Positions 11,146 through 21,166 of a DNA stretch of 64,000 nucleotides are shown one piece after another. Numbering within the stretch: the stretch's first letter is position 1; the number at the start of each line of letters is the position of its first letter. Origin of the DNA: Moniliella sp. 'wahieum' (lineage: Eukaryota > Basidiomycota > Moniliellomycetes > Moniliellales > Moniliellaceae); NCBI GenBank assembly GCA_003971905.1, contig RSEE01000021.1, positions 186,001-250,000 on the forward strand, written 5' to 3'. A program made the translations under genes and the position numbers. Below the pieces are notes generated by a model, which saw only the letters and a list, made by a program, of their open reading frames with translations, was not told the origin of the DNA and ran no database searches.

Positions 11146-12296
11146 TCAACCGGCGGCTGCCACGCCTGGATCGACGCGTTTTTGTTCATTCCTTCGTCGC
11201 GTCACGACAAAGGCGACAATCGCGCCGATGGCCGAATCCATCCGGGGAGCGACCCAGACGAGCCAGTTGATGTGGTTGAGCGACTTGGGTACCACCTCGG
11301 CCAAGATCATGCCCTCGGGCGTACATAAGGACCAAATCCGGCTCACCTTGTGACAGCGCAACACTAGCTCCATCTGGCCCAGCTTGGGACATGGTTGTTC
11401 TCTTTGCCTTCTTGCTGCTCTGCTGCCAGTGTTGGCTGCTCCGTCTTGACCAGGTGTGATGGCGGAAACAAACTTGATCACCATCGTCTCTTCTCCCAAG
11501 GGATCGGTATCCATCAAGCTCACCGTCAACACAGGCTCGCTCTTGCTTGTCCTTTTGCGTTGGAACGCGCCGGGGGGTAGAAGAGCCATTGGCGGGTGTA
11601 GGGGCCGCGGATGACGCAAGATACACTAAACAGGGGCTTGCCCTCGTGGTCATACACATTGCGATAGTCGTCAAACAGTTTGCGGCTGACCGACCAGCGG
11701 AACTGGATCTTGTCGTCATTGTCGATGGCGTGGACCGGGGTGGCAAACAAGCCAACACAATGGATCTTGAACAGCTGCGGCTCATGATGCTCCGTGTACT
11801 GGGGAAGAGGCCAATGGGCATGCCGGGCCGGATCACAAGGCCACCAGTGGTGGGTGGCCAAAGCTGAGTGGCGGGGGCAGGGGCGGGTCGTCGCCCTTGT
11901 GCCAGCGGGCGAGGCGGGACTTGTGGGAGACCATGTCCCAGTCGCGGCTGTGGGTCATGTGTTCCTCGTCAATGAGGCGGAGAAAGCCCTTCTCGACCTC
12001 GCCGGCGCGGTAGCCACTCTCGTACGTCTCGCCCTTGCGGACGATGGGGCTGGGGGGCGGCTGGGCCAGGGGGAGGCCATGGGGGAAGCGGCGGGCGAGA
12101 TGCTGCTCGCGGGTGAGGCCCTCGGGGACGGCGTAGGGGGAGGTGTAGGACTCCTTGAGGCTGCTGGGGGCGGGCAGCGGGCATAGACTTCCCAGAGGTC
12201 GTGGGTGTCGTAGGAGGGGGGGGCGTCGGAGGGGGCGTGGGAGGGGTCGGCAGAGGCGACGGGTTCGAGGGAGACGAGCTCGTCGTCCTTGGCCAT
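11146..12296 (-). CDS. LURP-one-related / tubby-like fold protein
   Basis: Probable member of the LURP-one/DUF567 (scramblase-tubby beta-barrel) group; biochemical role unknown. The start is MAKDDELVSLEP at 12296. An acidic, Pro-rich N-terminus holds a PPSY motif (APPSYDTHD), a PPxY type bound by WW domains. The middle reads LTREQHLARRFPHG and GFLRLIDEEHMTHSRDWD. The C-terminal half has the family's strands: FRWSVSRKLFDDY, GKPLFSVSC, then WSLCTPEGMILAEVV and WLVWVAPRMDSAIGAIVAFVV, ending near 11146. Frame changes near 12185 (C-run), 11860 and 11580. The family fit rests on the C-terminal pattern only. Confidence 0.6.
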
Positions 12297-12490
12297 GGGG
12301 GGGGTGGGGTGGGGGTGGTGCTGGTGGGGGTGTGCTGGTGGTGGCGGAAAGAAAAGACAACAGACAGGAGGAGGAATGCACAAGGGGCGGTGGAGAAGGC
12401 AGGCGGGGCGAGGCGCGGGAAATGAGCGATGTGAGACGGGGATTTGTAGTGGCAGGGGTGCAGCGGCTGGGTGGCCAAGTGCGGGTGGCA

Positions 12491-12534
12491 GGTGCTGGCT
12501 GGTGCTGGCTGGTGCTGGCTGGTGCTGGCTGGTA
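12491..12534. repeat. (GGTGCTGGCT)4 ten-base tandem
   Basis: Four perfect or near-perfect copies of a ten-base unit, about 200 bp upstream of the start of the LURP-like gene. It breaks the seven-base rule seen in other arrays. Confidence 0.9.
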
Positions 12535-13208
12535 TTTAGGCGCCGGACAAACGCAGGGCAGCGCAGCGCCAGCCACGGCGCGTGCGAGCAAAGGCGACGC
12601 AGCGCTAATAATAAACCCGCTCCCGTCGCAGCCAGCGGCGCGGGGCAACACTGGCCCGCCGCGGCCTGCAGCCCAGCCGATCAGCCGGGTACTCAGTACT
12701 GCGTGAGGACGACTCAGTCCACGAGTCGGTCGGGCACTCGTCCTCAGGCCTCAGTGGGCACTCGGCACGCCCTCGCCCAGCACGCCGCCCCTCCTCCGTG
12801 CGGCAGCAGCCGCAGCCGCACGCCGCGCGCTCACGCAGTACTCATCGATGAGCCTCATCCACCCGCCACCCGCGCCCTCTCCCTCGCGTCCACGCCCGTA
12901 CATACACCGGCAGCGCTCAACGTGCCACGCTACCACGTCCCCCACCCATCCACCGGCCACCCGCAACGTCCCTCCCTGCCAACGCCCAGCGCCAGCCCCC
13001 ACCACCCACCGCCCAACCCGCTCCTCTCGCCTCGCCTCGCCCTTGCCTGCCTGCTCTCCTCCTCTCGGCCGCGGCTGGCCACAGGGGTGTGATGACATGA
13101 TGGCCAGTGCGCATGGCATCCTGGCGCCAGGGATGGAGCCAGCGTCCGAATTGCAGCGCCAAGCTCCACGCCCCCAGCTGCAGGACGCTCCGCGGGGGCT
13201 GGGTTGTT

Positions 13209-13228
13209 CATCATGCATCATGCATCAT
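13209..13228. repeat. (ATGCAT+C)2 palindromic heptad
   Basis: ATC ATGCAT C ATGCAT C ATC: six-base palindrome plus C. Confidence 0.8.
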
Positions 13229-13429
13229 CAATCCGTTTCATCGATCGCATCAGGCCGCCGATTGCCCATGCTCCGTAGTCACCGATCGCATGTCACTAGT
13301 CACTGATCCGCATCATGCATCACGTCAATCACTTGGCAGAACCCAGAATCAGGAATCACCCACACCGACCGAGGCGCACCACTGACTGTACTGGCTGCAG
13401 GGGGCACGCGGCATGGTGCATGACCTGCA

Positions 13430-13463
13430 CGACATGCATGACGCATGACGCATGACGCATGCG
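13430..13463. repeat. (GCATGAC)n tandem heptad
   Basis: GCATGAC repeated three to four times with flanking GCATG; period 7 with the palindrome GCATGC at the ends. Confidence 0.85.
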
Positions 13464-13741
13464 GGAGAATATCGGAATGCGCCGCCAGCACATGGCACAT
13501 GGTCTGCATGCGGCAGAAGTTCTGGACAGAACTTCCCCGAGCAGCTGGCGCTGCGCGTTTAGTACTGGGGGGCTGCGGCACATGGCGGCAAATCTTTCAA
13601 GTTGCAGGTGCCACGCTGGCAAATTATGCGTGGGCTGGCACACAACCCCAGACCGCTGCATTCGCATGTCTGTCCGCCATCACATGTCACATGCCGTGTC
13701 ACACCGCTGTGTCACACGTCACAGCCGCCACCCAACCCCCA

Positions 13742-13799
13742 GCAGGATTGGGATTGGGATGGGGATGGGGATGGGGATGGGGATGGGGATTGCGATTGG
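13742..13799. repeat. (GGGGAT)n array, possible G-quadruplex
   Basis: A run of GGGAT and GGGGAT units gives at least six G3-4 tracts separated by AT or ATT on the plus strand, which satisfies a short-loop G-quadruplex pattern. Confidence 0.85.
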
Positions 13800-14095
13800 C
13801 CGATGGTCCATCCAAGCAATATCAGACACGCATTGAGTACTGAACTCCCTCTGCAGTCCCCCCACGCGCCACGCTTCTCCCATGCGTCTCCCATCCGCCG
13901 CCACCGAAAGAAACAAGGCATTCCTGGTACGCGCTCCGCTCGCCTTCCTATCACCAGTCCCAACCATGGCCCCACTCTGTCACATGTCAATGTCACCGCC
14001 GTCTCTCCAGATCCGCCAGGCGCCAGGCCTCTCCCTGCCCCTCCCCTCCGGCCTCGTGTGTCTTCCCCAAGTCTGATCCACCGCCAGCGTCATGC

Positions 14096-14152
14096 TCACT
14101 GGTCACCGGTCACCGGGGTCACCTAACCGCCGGTCCCGGTCACCGGTCACCA
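14096..14152. repeat. (ACCGGT+C)n palindromic heptads
   Basis: ACCGGT C ACCGG at 14105-14115 and ACCGGT C ACC at 14142-14150, with degenerate units between them. Confidence 0.8.
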
Positions 14153-14310
14153 CGGCATGCCCAGCTGCAGAACATATAGCCCATCCAATTTATCCGAGAC
14201 TCCCCATTGCGTTGCGTACTTTTTGTTCCCGCGGTGGATACGGAATGCTTCATGCGCTGAGCCACCACAGGCCACTGTGCGGAAAGCCATGCTCAGCTCA
14301 GCCTCAGGTC

Positions 14311-14350
14311 TCCTCAGTACCTCAGTACTGAGACTCAGTACTCAGTACGG
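14311..14350. repeat. (AGTACT+C) / CTCAGTAC words
   Basis: CTCAGTAC, CTCAGTACTGAG and ACTCAGTACTCAGTACGG in succession; AGTACT C AGTAC at 14337-14348 keeps the palindrome-plus-C pattern. Confidence 0.8.
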
Positions 14351-14728
14351 CCTCAGTGCCAACAGAAAGCCATGGTCCCGCCCGGGTCCAACGCCACCCG
14401 TCTCTTCCCCCCCCAAAAACCAGCCATTCAAATCGACCCCCCAAACCACCCCTCGCCCCCCGATTTGCAGCGCCAGATGGTCAGCCTGGCATGTCTTGGC
14501 AGTGGCAGGCCCAGCGCCTACGCGACGCTCTGCCTGCAGCGCCGCCCCAGGTCAACCATGCAGCCAGCCAGCCGAATATTGTTCCGACAGACACCGGAAA
14601 AATAAAAATAAAACACCAGATCGATGCAATGCTTTTTTTTGTGTTCACTACGTTCACATGCGGCCCCCGCGCCACCACGACGGAAATATAATCTCTGCTG
14701 CACGCACCTTTGCACCCCCACGCTGAGG

Positions 14729-14752
14729 AACCGGTAACCGGTAACCGGTAAC
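14729..14752. repeat. (ACCGGT+A)3 palindromic heptad
   Basis: Three perfect units of ACCGGT followed by A. Same palindrome as 14105 but with A as spacer base. Confidence 0.9.
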
Positions 14753-15328
14753 GTGCGGATAACGTGTTGGCGTGGTTATAGGCGGTAGCATGGTTAACAG
14801 GAAGCTTGAAACGCTGCAGGTTATGCATGCTACACCATAGGCTACCTACACTCGTCTATAGTGCCCCGGCGCCGGTTTCTCTCTCCCCCGTGGCAGACCC
14901 CTGCTGCTCGAACAACTCCAGACCCACAGCCCGCACCCTAAGCACCGATTGCGTTCACATATTTGCCACCTGTGCCCTCCCCTTCTCCCCCAGCTCCATG
15001 CTGAGGCGGCGTCTCGGCCTGAGGCAGCCTGAGCGCTGCGCCTCAGCCCTGAGGCTCAGGAGCGCGCGTAGCCGAGACGCATACCCCCTGCCGACTACAA
15101 CGCCTGTCTCGTGGGAGAGTACGGGTTAGATCGAAGAGATGTCAAAAGTAGCCGTTGAACGTTGAACATACATACAGCTCATCGAACAAGCCTCAGGAAG
15201 AAAGCGCTAAATTTTTACCCCAGCAGATGCAAACGTTTCGAGTATACGTTTTTCACCTCGGCGCCGCGCCGCCGCCTGCTCCGGGGCACTCCAGGCAGAG
15301 GCCGGCGGGATCGAAATCTATTAGATTG

Positions 15329-15375
15329 TCAAGCTTCAAGCTTCAAGCTTCAAGCTTCAAGCCCCAAGCTTCAAG
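15329..15375. repeat. (AAGCTT+C)n palindromic heptad
   Basis: Four AAGCTTC units, a broken unit (AAGCccc), then another AAGCTTC. The most regular example of this commonest word. Confidence 0.95.
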
Positions 15376-15399
15376 TCGTAGTGGAGCTAGGGGTAGCAC

Positions 15400-18029
15400 G
15401 ACGGATATAGCAGAGGGCTGGGGATCGAGGATACACGTGAAATTCCGAACCAACGTGGTTTCCGCCGGTAACGCTTTTTAACGTGTACCGATCACCGGGC
15501 ACGTGGTCCGTCCAGGGTCCCTCAATCTCCGCGCCCCTGTATGGCCGTGGGTGGGGTAAAAGATGGCCACAAAGCTCATGTCTAGGTCCGCGGGCGATGC
15601 ATGATGATGGATGAGGCCTGGGGCGTTGGAAGAGACCGGCGTGAGGCCGGAGAGGAAGGAGCAAGTGCAAGTGCACTCAGGGCGTAGAGCAAAGACAGGA
15701 CCGCCGTGGGCTGGACGACTCCGTGGGCCTTACAACCGTAGTCTAGACTTTCGCGAAGGAGCCACCAGGCACCGTGGTCCACACAGCAAGGGCAGCCTCA
15801 GTCCCCCTTTTGCATATTTTTGCTCGAGAGCCAGAGTCGGAATCCGTGGCTCTGTGCGGGAAAGGGATAGAGAACGGTACAACATCAGTCTTGGAAGGCA
15901 AAGCAAAGGTTCGCTGGTGGGGCCAGAAGGCCATAGGTGATCTGTTGAACACCACACTGACATCTTGCGGGCGCGCCTCCGCATCCCCTCGAGCTGTATG
16001 AGGGGAAAAGGGGGGAAATGGCGGTTTCGCCGGGGTGAGTGGAGAGGCCGTTTCTCTCTTTCATTAACGCCCCCTTCCCCGTGTTCGATTACTAGGTTCC
16101 ATTCCTGGAGCCCCGGAGGATAGCATGCTGCATCCAATGGAACATTCACACATTCGCGGTCGCATCGTTTTTGTCCCATTCAAAAATCTTGCCGGTGCCC
16201 AAGGCGAAGACTGAAGACCACATGATCCCGAGCAAGTATTGCGCCCACCATCTAAACCGAATAACAAGAGGCCTATTTCTCTCGAATGATATCAGCATAC
16301 CACACCGCATCAAGCCAACGTGTTTCTCGCGGTTCGCAGGTGGCCGTCGCGTCTGACCCTGACCCATGGCGTTTGGTCGTAATACGCGCGATCCAGCCTC
16401 TGTGCCAGCGGAGTCTGTCTTCCACATGTGTGGACTGTGGATAGTGAGGAGGTGGCACAGCGTATGTGGGTGTGGCCTTGTGGGCGATGGCGTTCAAGAA
16501 AGTGGTAGTGAATAGTATAAGAGGCATATAGGAATGACACCATGCAGAAAGGCGGTGCGCATGTGTATGCTTCGTCATCATCGGATTGTGTTGGCCGTAA
16601 GGGTTGGAGAAGGGAGGGGGGGGGCACAGGTTGGACAAGAGAAGAGGATTGCAATGAATCCGCATCCAATCGTGTGCGGAGGCTGGCTTCCTTCTGGCTC
16701 TGGCATTTCCTCCTTTTCTTCGTTCGTCCTTCTTGTAGCGCATCAAGAGCGTATGCGTTCCAAAGGCCCATTCGCTTCATTATGGTAGGACCGCGATATA
16801 GTTTCTTTTGTTTGTATGGCGCCCCATGCTGCATTTACTAGTTGGGAGGGGCTACTTCCAAGTGTTCCGACGTCCTGCAAGTCCGGCCACCAAAGGCAGA
16901 CTTCAGACGACCACATGTTTACCCTGGACAGGCCTCCCGCACACCATGGACGACGGAGAAGTTTGTGTAACCACAAAGGAAGCGCGGCTAGTTCATCTAG
17001 GGCGCGGTGAATCGGCCGTGTGCGGGCTAAGATCGCTATGGGCCACGGAGCGACTAGCAACTCCACCTCACGTAGCACAGAGGGATGGGGGGGGGAAAAC
17101 GGGCTGACGGGCGAGCATGTGCAACCAGCTTTTCATTGGTACTGCCCCCCCTCCTTTGACAAGGGGGAAATGGCCGTGAGCAACGAAATGGCTGTGCGTC
17201 AACATACTGGAAACTTGTGATCCGAGATGGTGATGATGATGCCTTGCTAGGATCCATCGGCAACCCAAGCTTTATGTCGTGCTCATTTCTTTAGTATGCG
17301 TATGGGCGAAAGACAAGTGAACACATATGCCAATGAGAGGTCTGAAGGGATTGGCCTTTGTTTCATGAAGCAGGGTGGATGGATGATCGATGAGTACATG
17401 CGTTGGGAAAAGAACTTATCTGTGGTCCCTGATGGGCCCAGAAGGGCAACTGAGAAACGTAATGAGCAGAGGGTCAGCCGCGAGTTGGATTGTGCGCAGC
17501 ACCGACGAGATGGTAGTGGCTGAGCAGAGGCCAGTTGGAAACAATAGAGGTATGGGCATAAAAGAGCGAGGCAGTGGTGCAGGTAGAGTGTGCAAGAAGG
17601 GAAGGGGACACCGTGAATTGGACTGAAGCGATGACGAATCAACCCATGAATGACAACTGAAGTCCAGTACAACATCGGAACCACTTGGCCTGACATGTCG
17701 AGCGGACCGAATGGTTGATGGGATGGGGTCCATAAGACACCTCCAGGATGGTGAAATGTCTTCCCTGGCCTGTGTGCAGATGCGCCATATCTGGCTCGAT
17801 AATGTCATGGCAGTCAATGAAACGCTAGTTGTCGAGCCCCGCTAACACCACTTGTCTTAAGGCTTAAGTGTCGCTTGGGGAGGGGGGACACTCTTTCATT
17901 GAGCTGTTGCCAGTGTTTATGCCCAAGGGCATGCATGACATGAGCTGAATGAGCCTCTCAATCGTTGGATTGGAAGCATGGTACCTGCTTGACTCCCTCA
18001 TTCGTCATGGCTGCGAGCCCTTTCCAACC
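15400..18029. other. no recognisable gene; weak coding-like frames on minus strand
   Basis: Some minus-strand stretches look protein-like (hydrophobic segment near 15640-15780; WWAQYLLGIMWSSVFALG near 16190-16260; IDCHDIIEPDMAHL near 17770-17815). No stretch can be assigned to a family and frames break often. It may hold a decayed or poorly sequenced membrane-protein gene. GC is lower than in the array-rich parts. Confidence 0.3.
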
Positions 18030-18330
18030 CAATCAAGAGGTCACAGGGGTCACCCGTACCTCAGACTGTGCATCTGGCTTCCGCCATAGATCCCTTTCAA
18101 ACCCGCAACTGACCGTGGTAGGCATGAGACCATTGCAGGGAACCAGTTCCAATGAGACTCGCGGTATCCAGTGCGCAAACACATTCTTGCCAATTTTGGC
18201 GGCATAGTACCTGCGCATATCTCATCATGACCACTGGAGGGAAGAACGGCTTTGGAGTGAGTTCCTGGTACTTGGCGTTCTGGCGTTCCCCTTGCTCCAG
18301 CAGCCGATACATGCAACCCTTTCTTCTGCG
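18030..18330 (-). mobile_element. unidentified dispersed element, copy A
   Basis: Reading 5'->3' on the minus strand, the block starting AACGCCAAGTACCAGG (about 18262-18247) and a later block TTTGCGCACTGG (about 18170) are shared with copy B near 40.5 kb over roughly 180 bp, and more weakly with copy C near 28.2 kb. Peptide fragments such as NAKYQ, KNVFAHW and SHWNWFPAM recur. The family is unknown to me; it could be a transposon fragment or a dispersed gene family. No terminal repeats seen. Confidence 0.4.
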
Positions 18331-20195
18331 CTGCTGTCTCCGCGTGTACCACCTTCATCGGACACGCAGTCTGGACTCCTTTGTACCCGAGAGTCCCTCA
18401 GGATATGTGATTCACCGCCATCCCTGATCCTCCAAATGCTCTTTTGGCCGCAACACTTGGTAATCCGTACATTGGGCCTACCTCCCCCAGCACCTTTCCT
18501 CTTCTTCCTTCACAGTCTCATTGAGAACAAGGGACGTCCCGGTGGAGCCCAGAGACTATATAAGCTTGGGGAACAGCTTCCACACAATCTCATGCAACGC
18601 GCTCAACTTTGGGTGCACATGCGGGCCAAGAGGTGCTCTAGACACGACATCCGTCCACCCTTGCACTTTTCCTGGGTGAGCAAGGACACAGGGCACGAAG
18701 TTGGAGACAAATCTGGGCCTACTTGTTGGTCAGCTCGAAGCTCATGGCTGCGGGTATGGAGGTCAGCCAGGTGCCGCAGAGCGCACGCGCTGTGCTCAAC
18801 CACGCATTGTAGCCATCGACCTCTCGTTGACGTGTCTTGAGTAGCTCTGGTCAAACGCTCCTCCCACCTCTTTTTCCTACAGTGCTGGCACAACCCATCG
18901 GAAAATGTTCGTCTCCGTCGTCGGCCCTCTTCAGACAGGGAGCTTGGCGACATGAATATTGAATGTCAAACCCAAAGTGAGGTAGTGGCGTCCCTTCTCG
19001 GTGACATGCGACATGGAATGCAAGCTTGGCAGAAGGTGGCGGACTGGGGGCCGCGATGGTGTGGGGGCGGGCGGATGGAGCTTCTACAACCTTTCATTGG
19101 GACTTAGTACTTACGCCAGAATGCATTGCTCTGATGCAGGGGAAGCACATTTGTCAGTAACCTGGAAGCTTCAACCTCTTGGTGCAGCCCATCGAGGGCG
19201 ATGGTCGATGGTGGGCGATGGTGGCATGGGCGGTGCCGGTGATGCCGATGATGACGATGACATCAATAGCAGGTGTTGGCTAGACCGCGAGAAGACGGCC
19301 AGGGGCCGGAGGAAGCCGTCGCCCACTGAATGGCTAATGGCGGGCGACGGGGATCGTGCGGACACGGGGATGACCTACTGGCACACCGGTCAGATGCGGG
19401 GCATCGGACGAGCGGGGGGGCAACCGGTTGGCGCGATGCCCGCGCTGAGCGCCGAGGCGCTGAGGGGGCAGGGCAGCTGCCAAGCCTGCATGTCCAGATA
19501 CTGGCCTGGTGCGGGTATGACTGTCTCACAAAGATCTCAGACGGGGCCAGCGCGATGTCGACAGCGCAGTTCGTGAAACCGGCAGAAGGCACCGCGAAAT
19601 TTACAGCGCAGCACCAAGTATGGCGCTGAGCCGCTGCGGCAGTGCCTGAGCGCCCAGGCTGAGCTCGGGCGGCCAAGCGCCCAAGCAGGCGTAAAGTCCA
19701 GCGCCCTCCGCCCGCGTATATCCGCAACGCAAGGCACGGCTGGGCGATGCACAGTGGCGCCGTGCCCCGCATGAGCGCACGGCGGCTGTATTGGTTCTGC
19801 GACAGCTGGCCACACGAACGTCGAACCCTTGTGACAAATACGTAAGGACGCCCCCCGGCACTACGGAGCAACCTCCTCACACACACACCATGTGCCAGCT
19901 GTGCGAGCTGCTTGCAGGCTCTCAGCGTCCTAGGGCCTTCCTTGCCTGCCCATCGACCATCCCCTGCGGCACCCGTGCTATTTGCGCGTGCGCGTGACAG
20001 CTGCTGTGCTGGCTTCCCGGCCCAGCGCCCAGCTCCCAGCACCCCGTTCGCCAGCTTCAATGCTGTACGAAAGCTTGCCAGGTGGACGGTTGGTTGGTCG
20101 GCCTGACCTGCTTCTGGGAGGAGGGAGGAAGTACGTGTACGCCGCCCCTCGAGCCAACACCGCCCTCGCCTGTCTATCTATTATCGACGAACGAT

Positions 20196-20236
20196 AATGG
20201 ATAATCGATCATCGATAATCGAGATAATCGACTATC
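20196..20236. repeat. (ATCGAT+C/A) palindromic heptads
   Basis: ATCGAT C ATCGAT A ATCGAG ATAATCGA: palindrome plus one spacer base, with both C and A spacers in one array. Confidence 0.85.
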
Positions 20237-20807
20237 AGTCCAAGCTATCCAAACCTGACGGGCGGCTTGGTGGGCAGGCAGTTGGCACTGCACTCCTGAG
20301 GCTCAGCGGCTGAGCGCAGCGACCTGCCTGGGCGTGGTGGCGATAGTCGATAGCCGCCAAACCAACCGATATCACCAATCCGGACCAACGTTCGCACGGG
20401 GCTACTGACGGGAAAACGGAGAAGGACGCGGGGTAGGTGGCCGCCGCCCTGCCCCTTCTAGCGCGGCAAGCACCCTGCCTGCTCCGCCGCGTGCGATTGA
20501 GGGGGCGGGCAATCGACCCGTGCCTTGGGCACCGAGCTTGTGTGCGTCGGCGTGGTCGTGGTGCGCCCCCTGGTGCTGCGTCGTCGTCGCGACACGGCGT
20601 GTGTGCCTGCATCTGGGCGCCACGCGTCACACACCCACTCATCGTCGTGCATGCGTCATGCGTCACGCGTCACGGGTGGGCGCTGCTTGGAGGCGGCCTG
20701 GGGCAGCCGGCAGCGCAAAAAGCGCTCTGCGTTCGACAGGAACGGCAGGCAGCCCCAACGCGCCGCCCCCCGCCTGCGCTCGGCAGGCACAGCGGGCGCC
20801 CCTCTGA

Positions 20808-20830
20808 TTTCAGATCTCAGATCTCAGATT
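20808..20830. repeat. (AGATCT+C)2 palindromic heptad
   Basis: TC AGATCT C AGATCT C AGAT. Same architecture, BglII-type core. Confidence 0.85.
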
Positions 20831-21166
20831 GCACGTCTCAGGCTGGGCGCCTGACCTGGGCGCACCACACGCCCCCCACCGCACAAGCCCCGAGGCATGT
20901 ATGGGACAGCGGCGCGGTGCGGCGGAAGAAAAATCCAAGAGGGGCGGAACTGTGCGAAGCGTGGGTTTCGCGCGGCCACACTGCTGCCGTGCCTGCGCTG
21001 GCGCGTGTGGGCGCTGCTCCTCCCCAGTGTGGCTTTGGCTCCTCGGCGCCATATAGCCCGGCTGGGCCTCTGCAGGTGCTCGGTCGCAGCTGTCACCGCC
21101 ACCGCACCACTCTTCCTCCCTCGCCTCCATCGGACCAGAGCGGGCGCTCCTCAGCTCTTCTTCACC

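Larger units (their letters stand above)
12535..15328. other. intergenic, array-rich, no gene recognised
   Basis: About 2.8 kb of mixed words: ACTCAGTACTG (12690-12705), CATGCATCATG (13207-13226), GTCACATG/GTGTCAC words (13680-13730) and the arrays listed separately. I see no conserved protein in any frame. Confidence 0.5.
18331..21166. other. intergenic, no gene recognised
   Basis: Gap upstream of the permease. It contains a 20190-20240 ATCGAT array, the AGATCT array at 20811-20830, and ACGCGTC words near 20650-20675 (gcgtcatgcgtcacgcgtcac). Minus-strand frames at 18600-18950 are Cys/His-rich but not assignable. Confidence 0.4.

Noticed and set aside
15329-15375. Restriction-site-like words (HindIII, SpeI, BglII, MluI) as cloning artefact
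   Set aside because: They occur as 7-bp tandem arrays with one-base spacers at many loci, not as single linker joints.
16080-16115. tRNA T-arm look-alike (AGGTTCCATTCCT)
   Set aside because: The loop lacks the required purine after TTC, and there is no D-arm or acceptor partner upstream.
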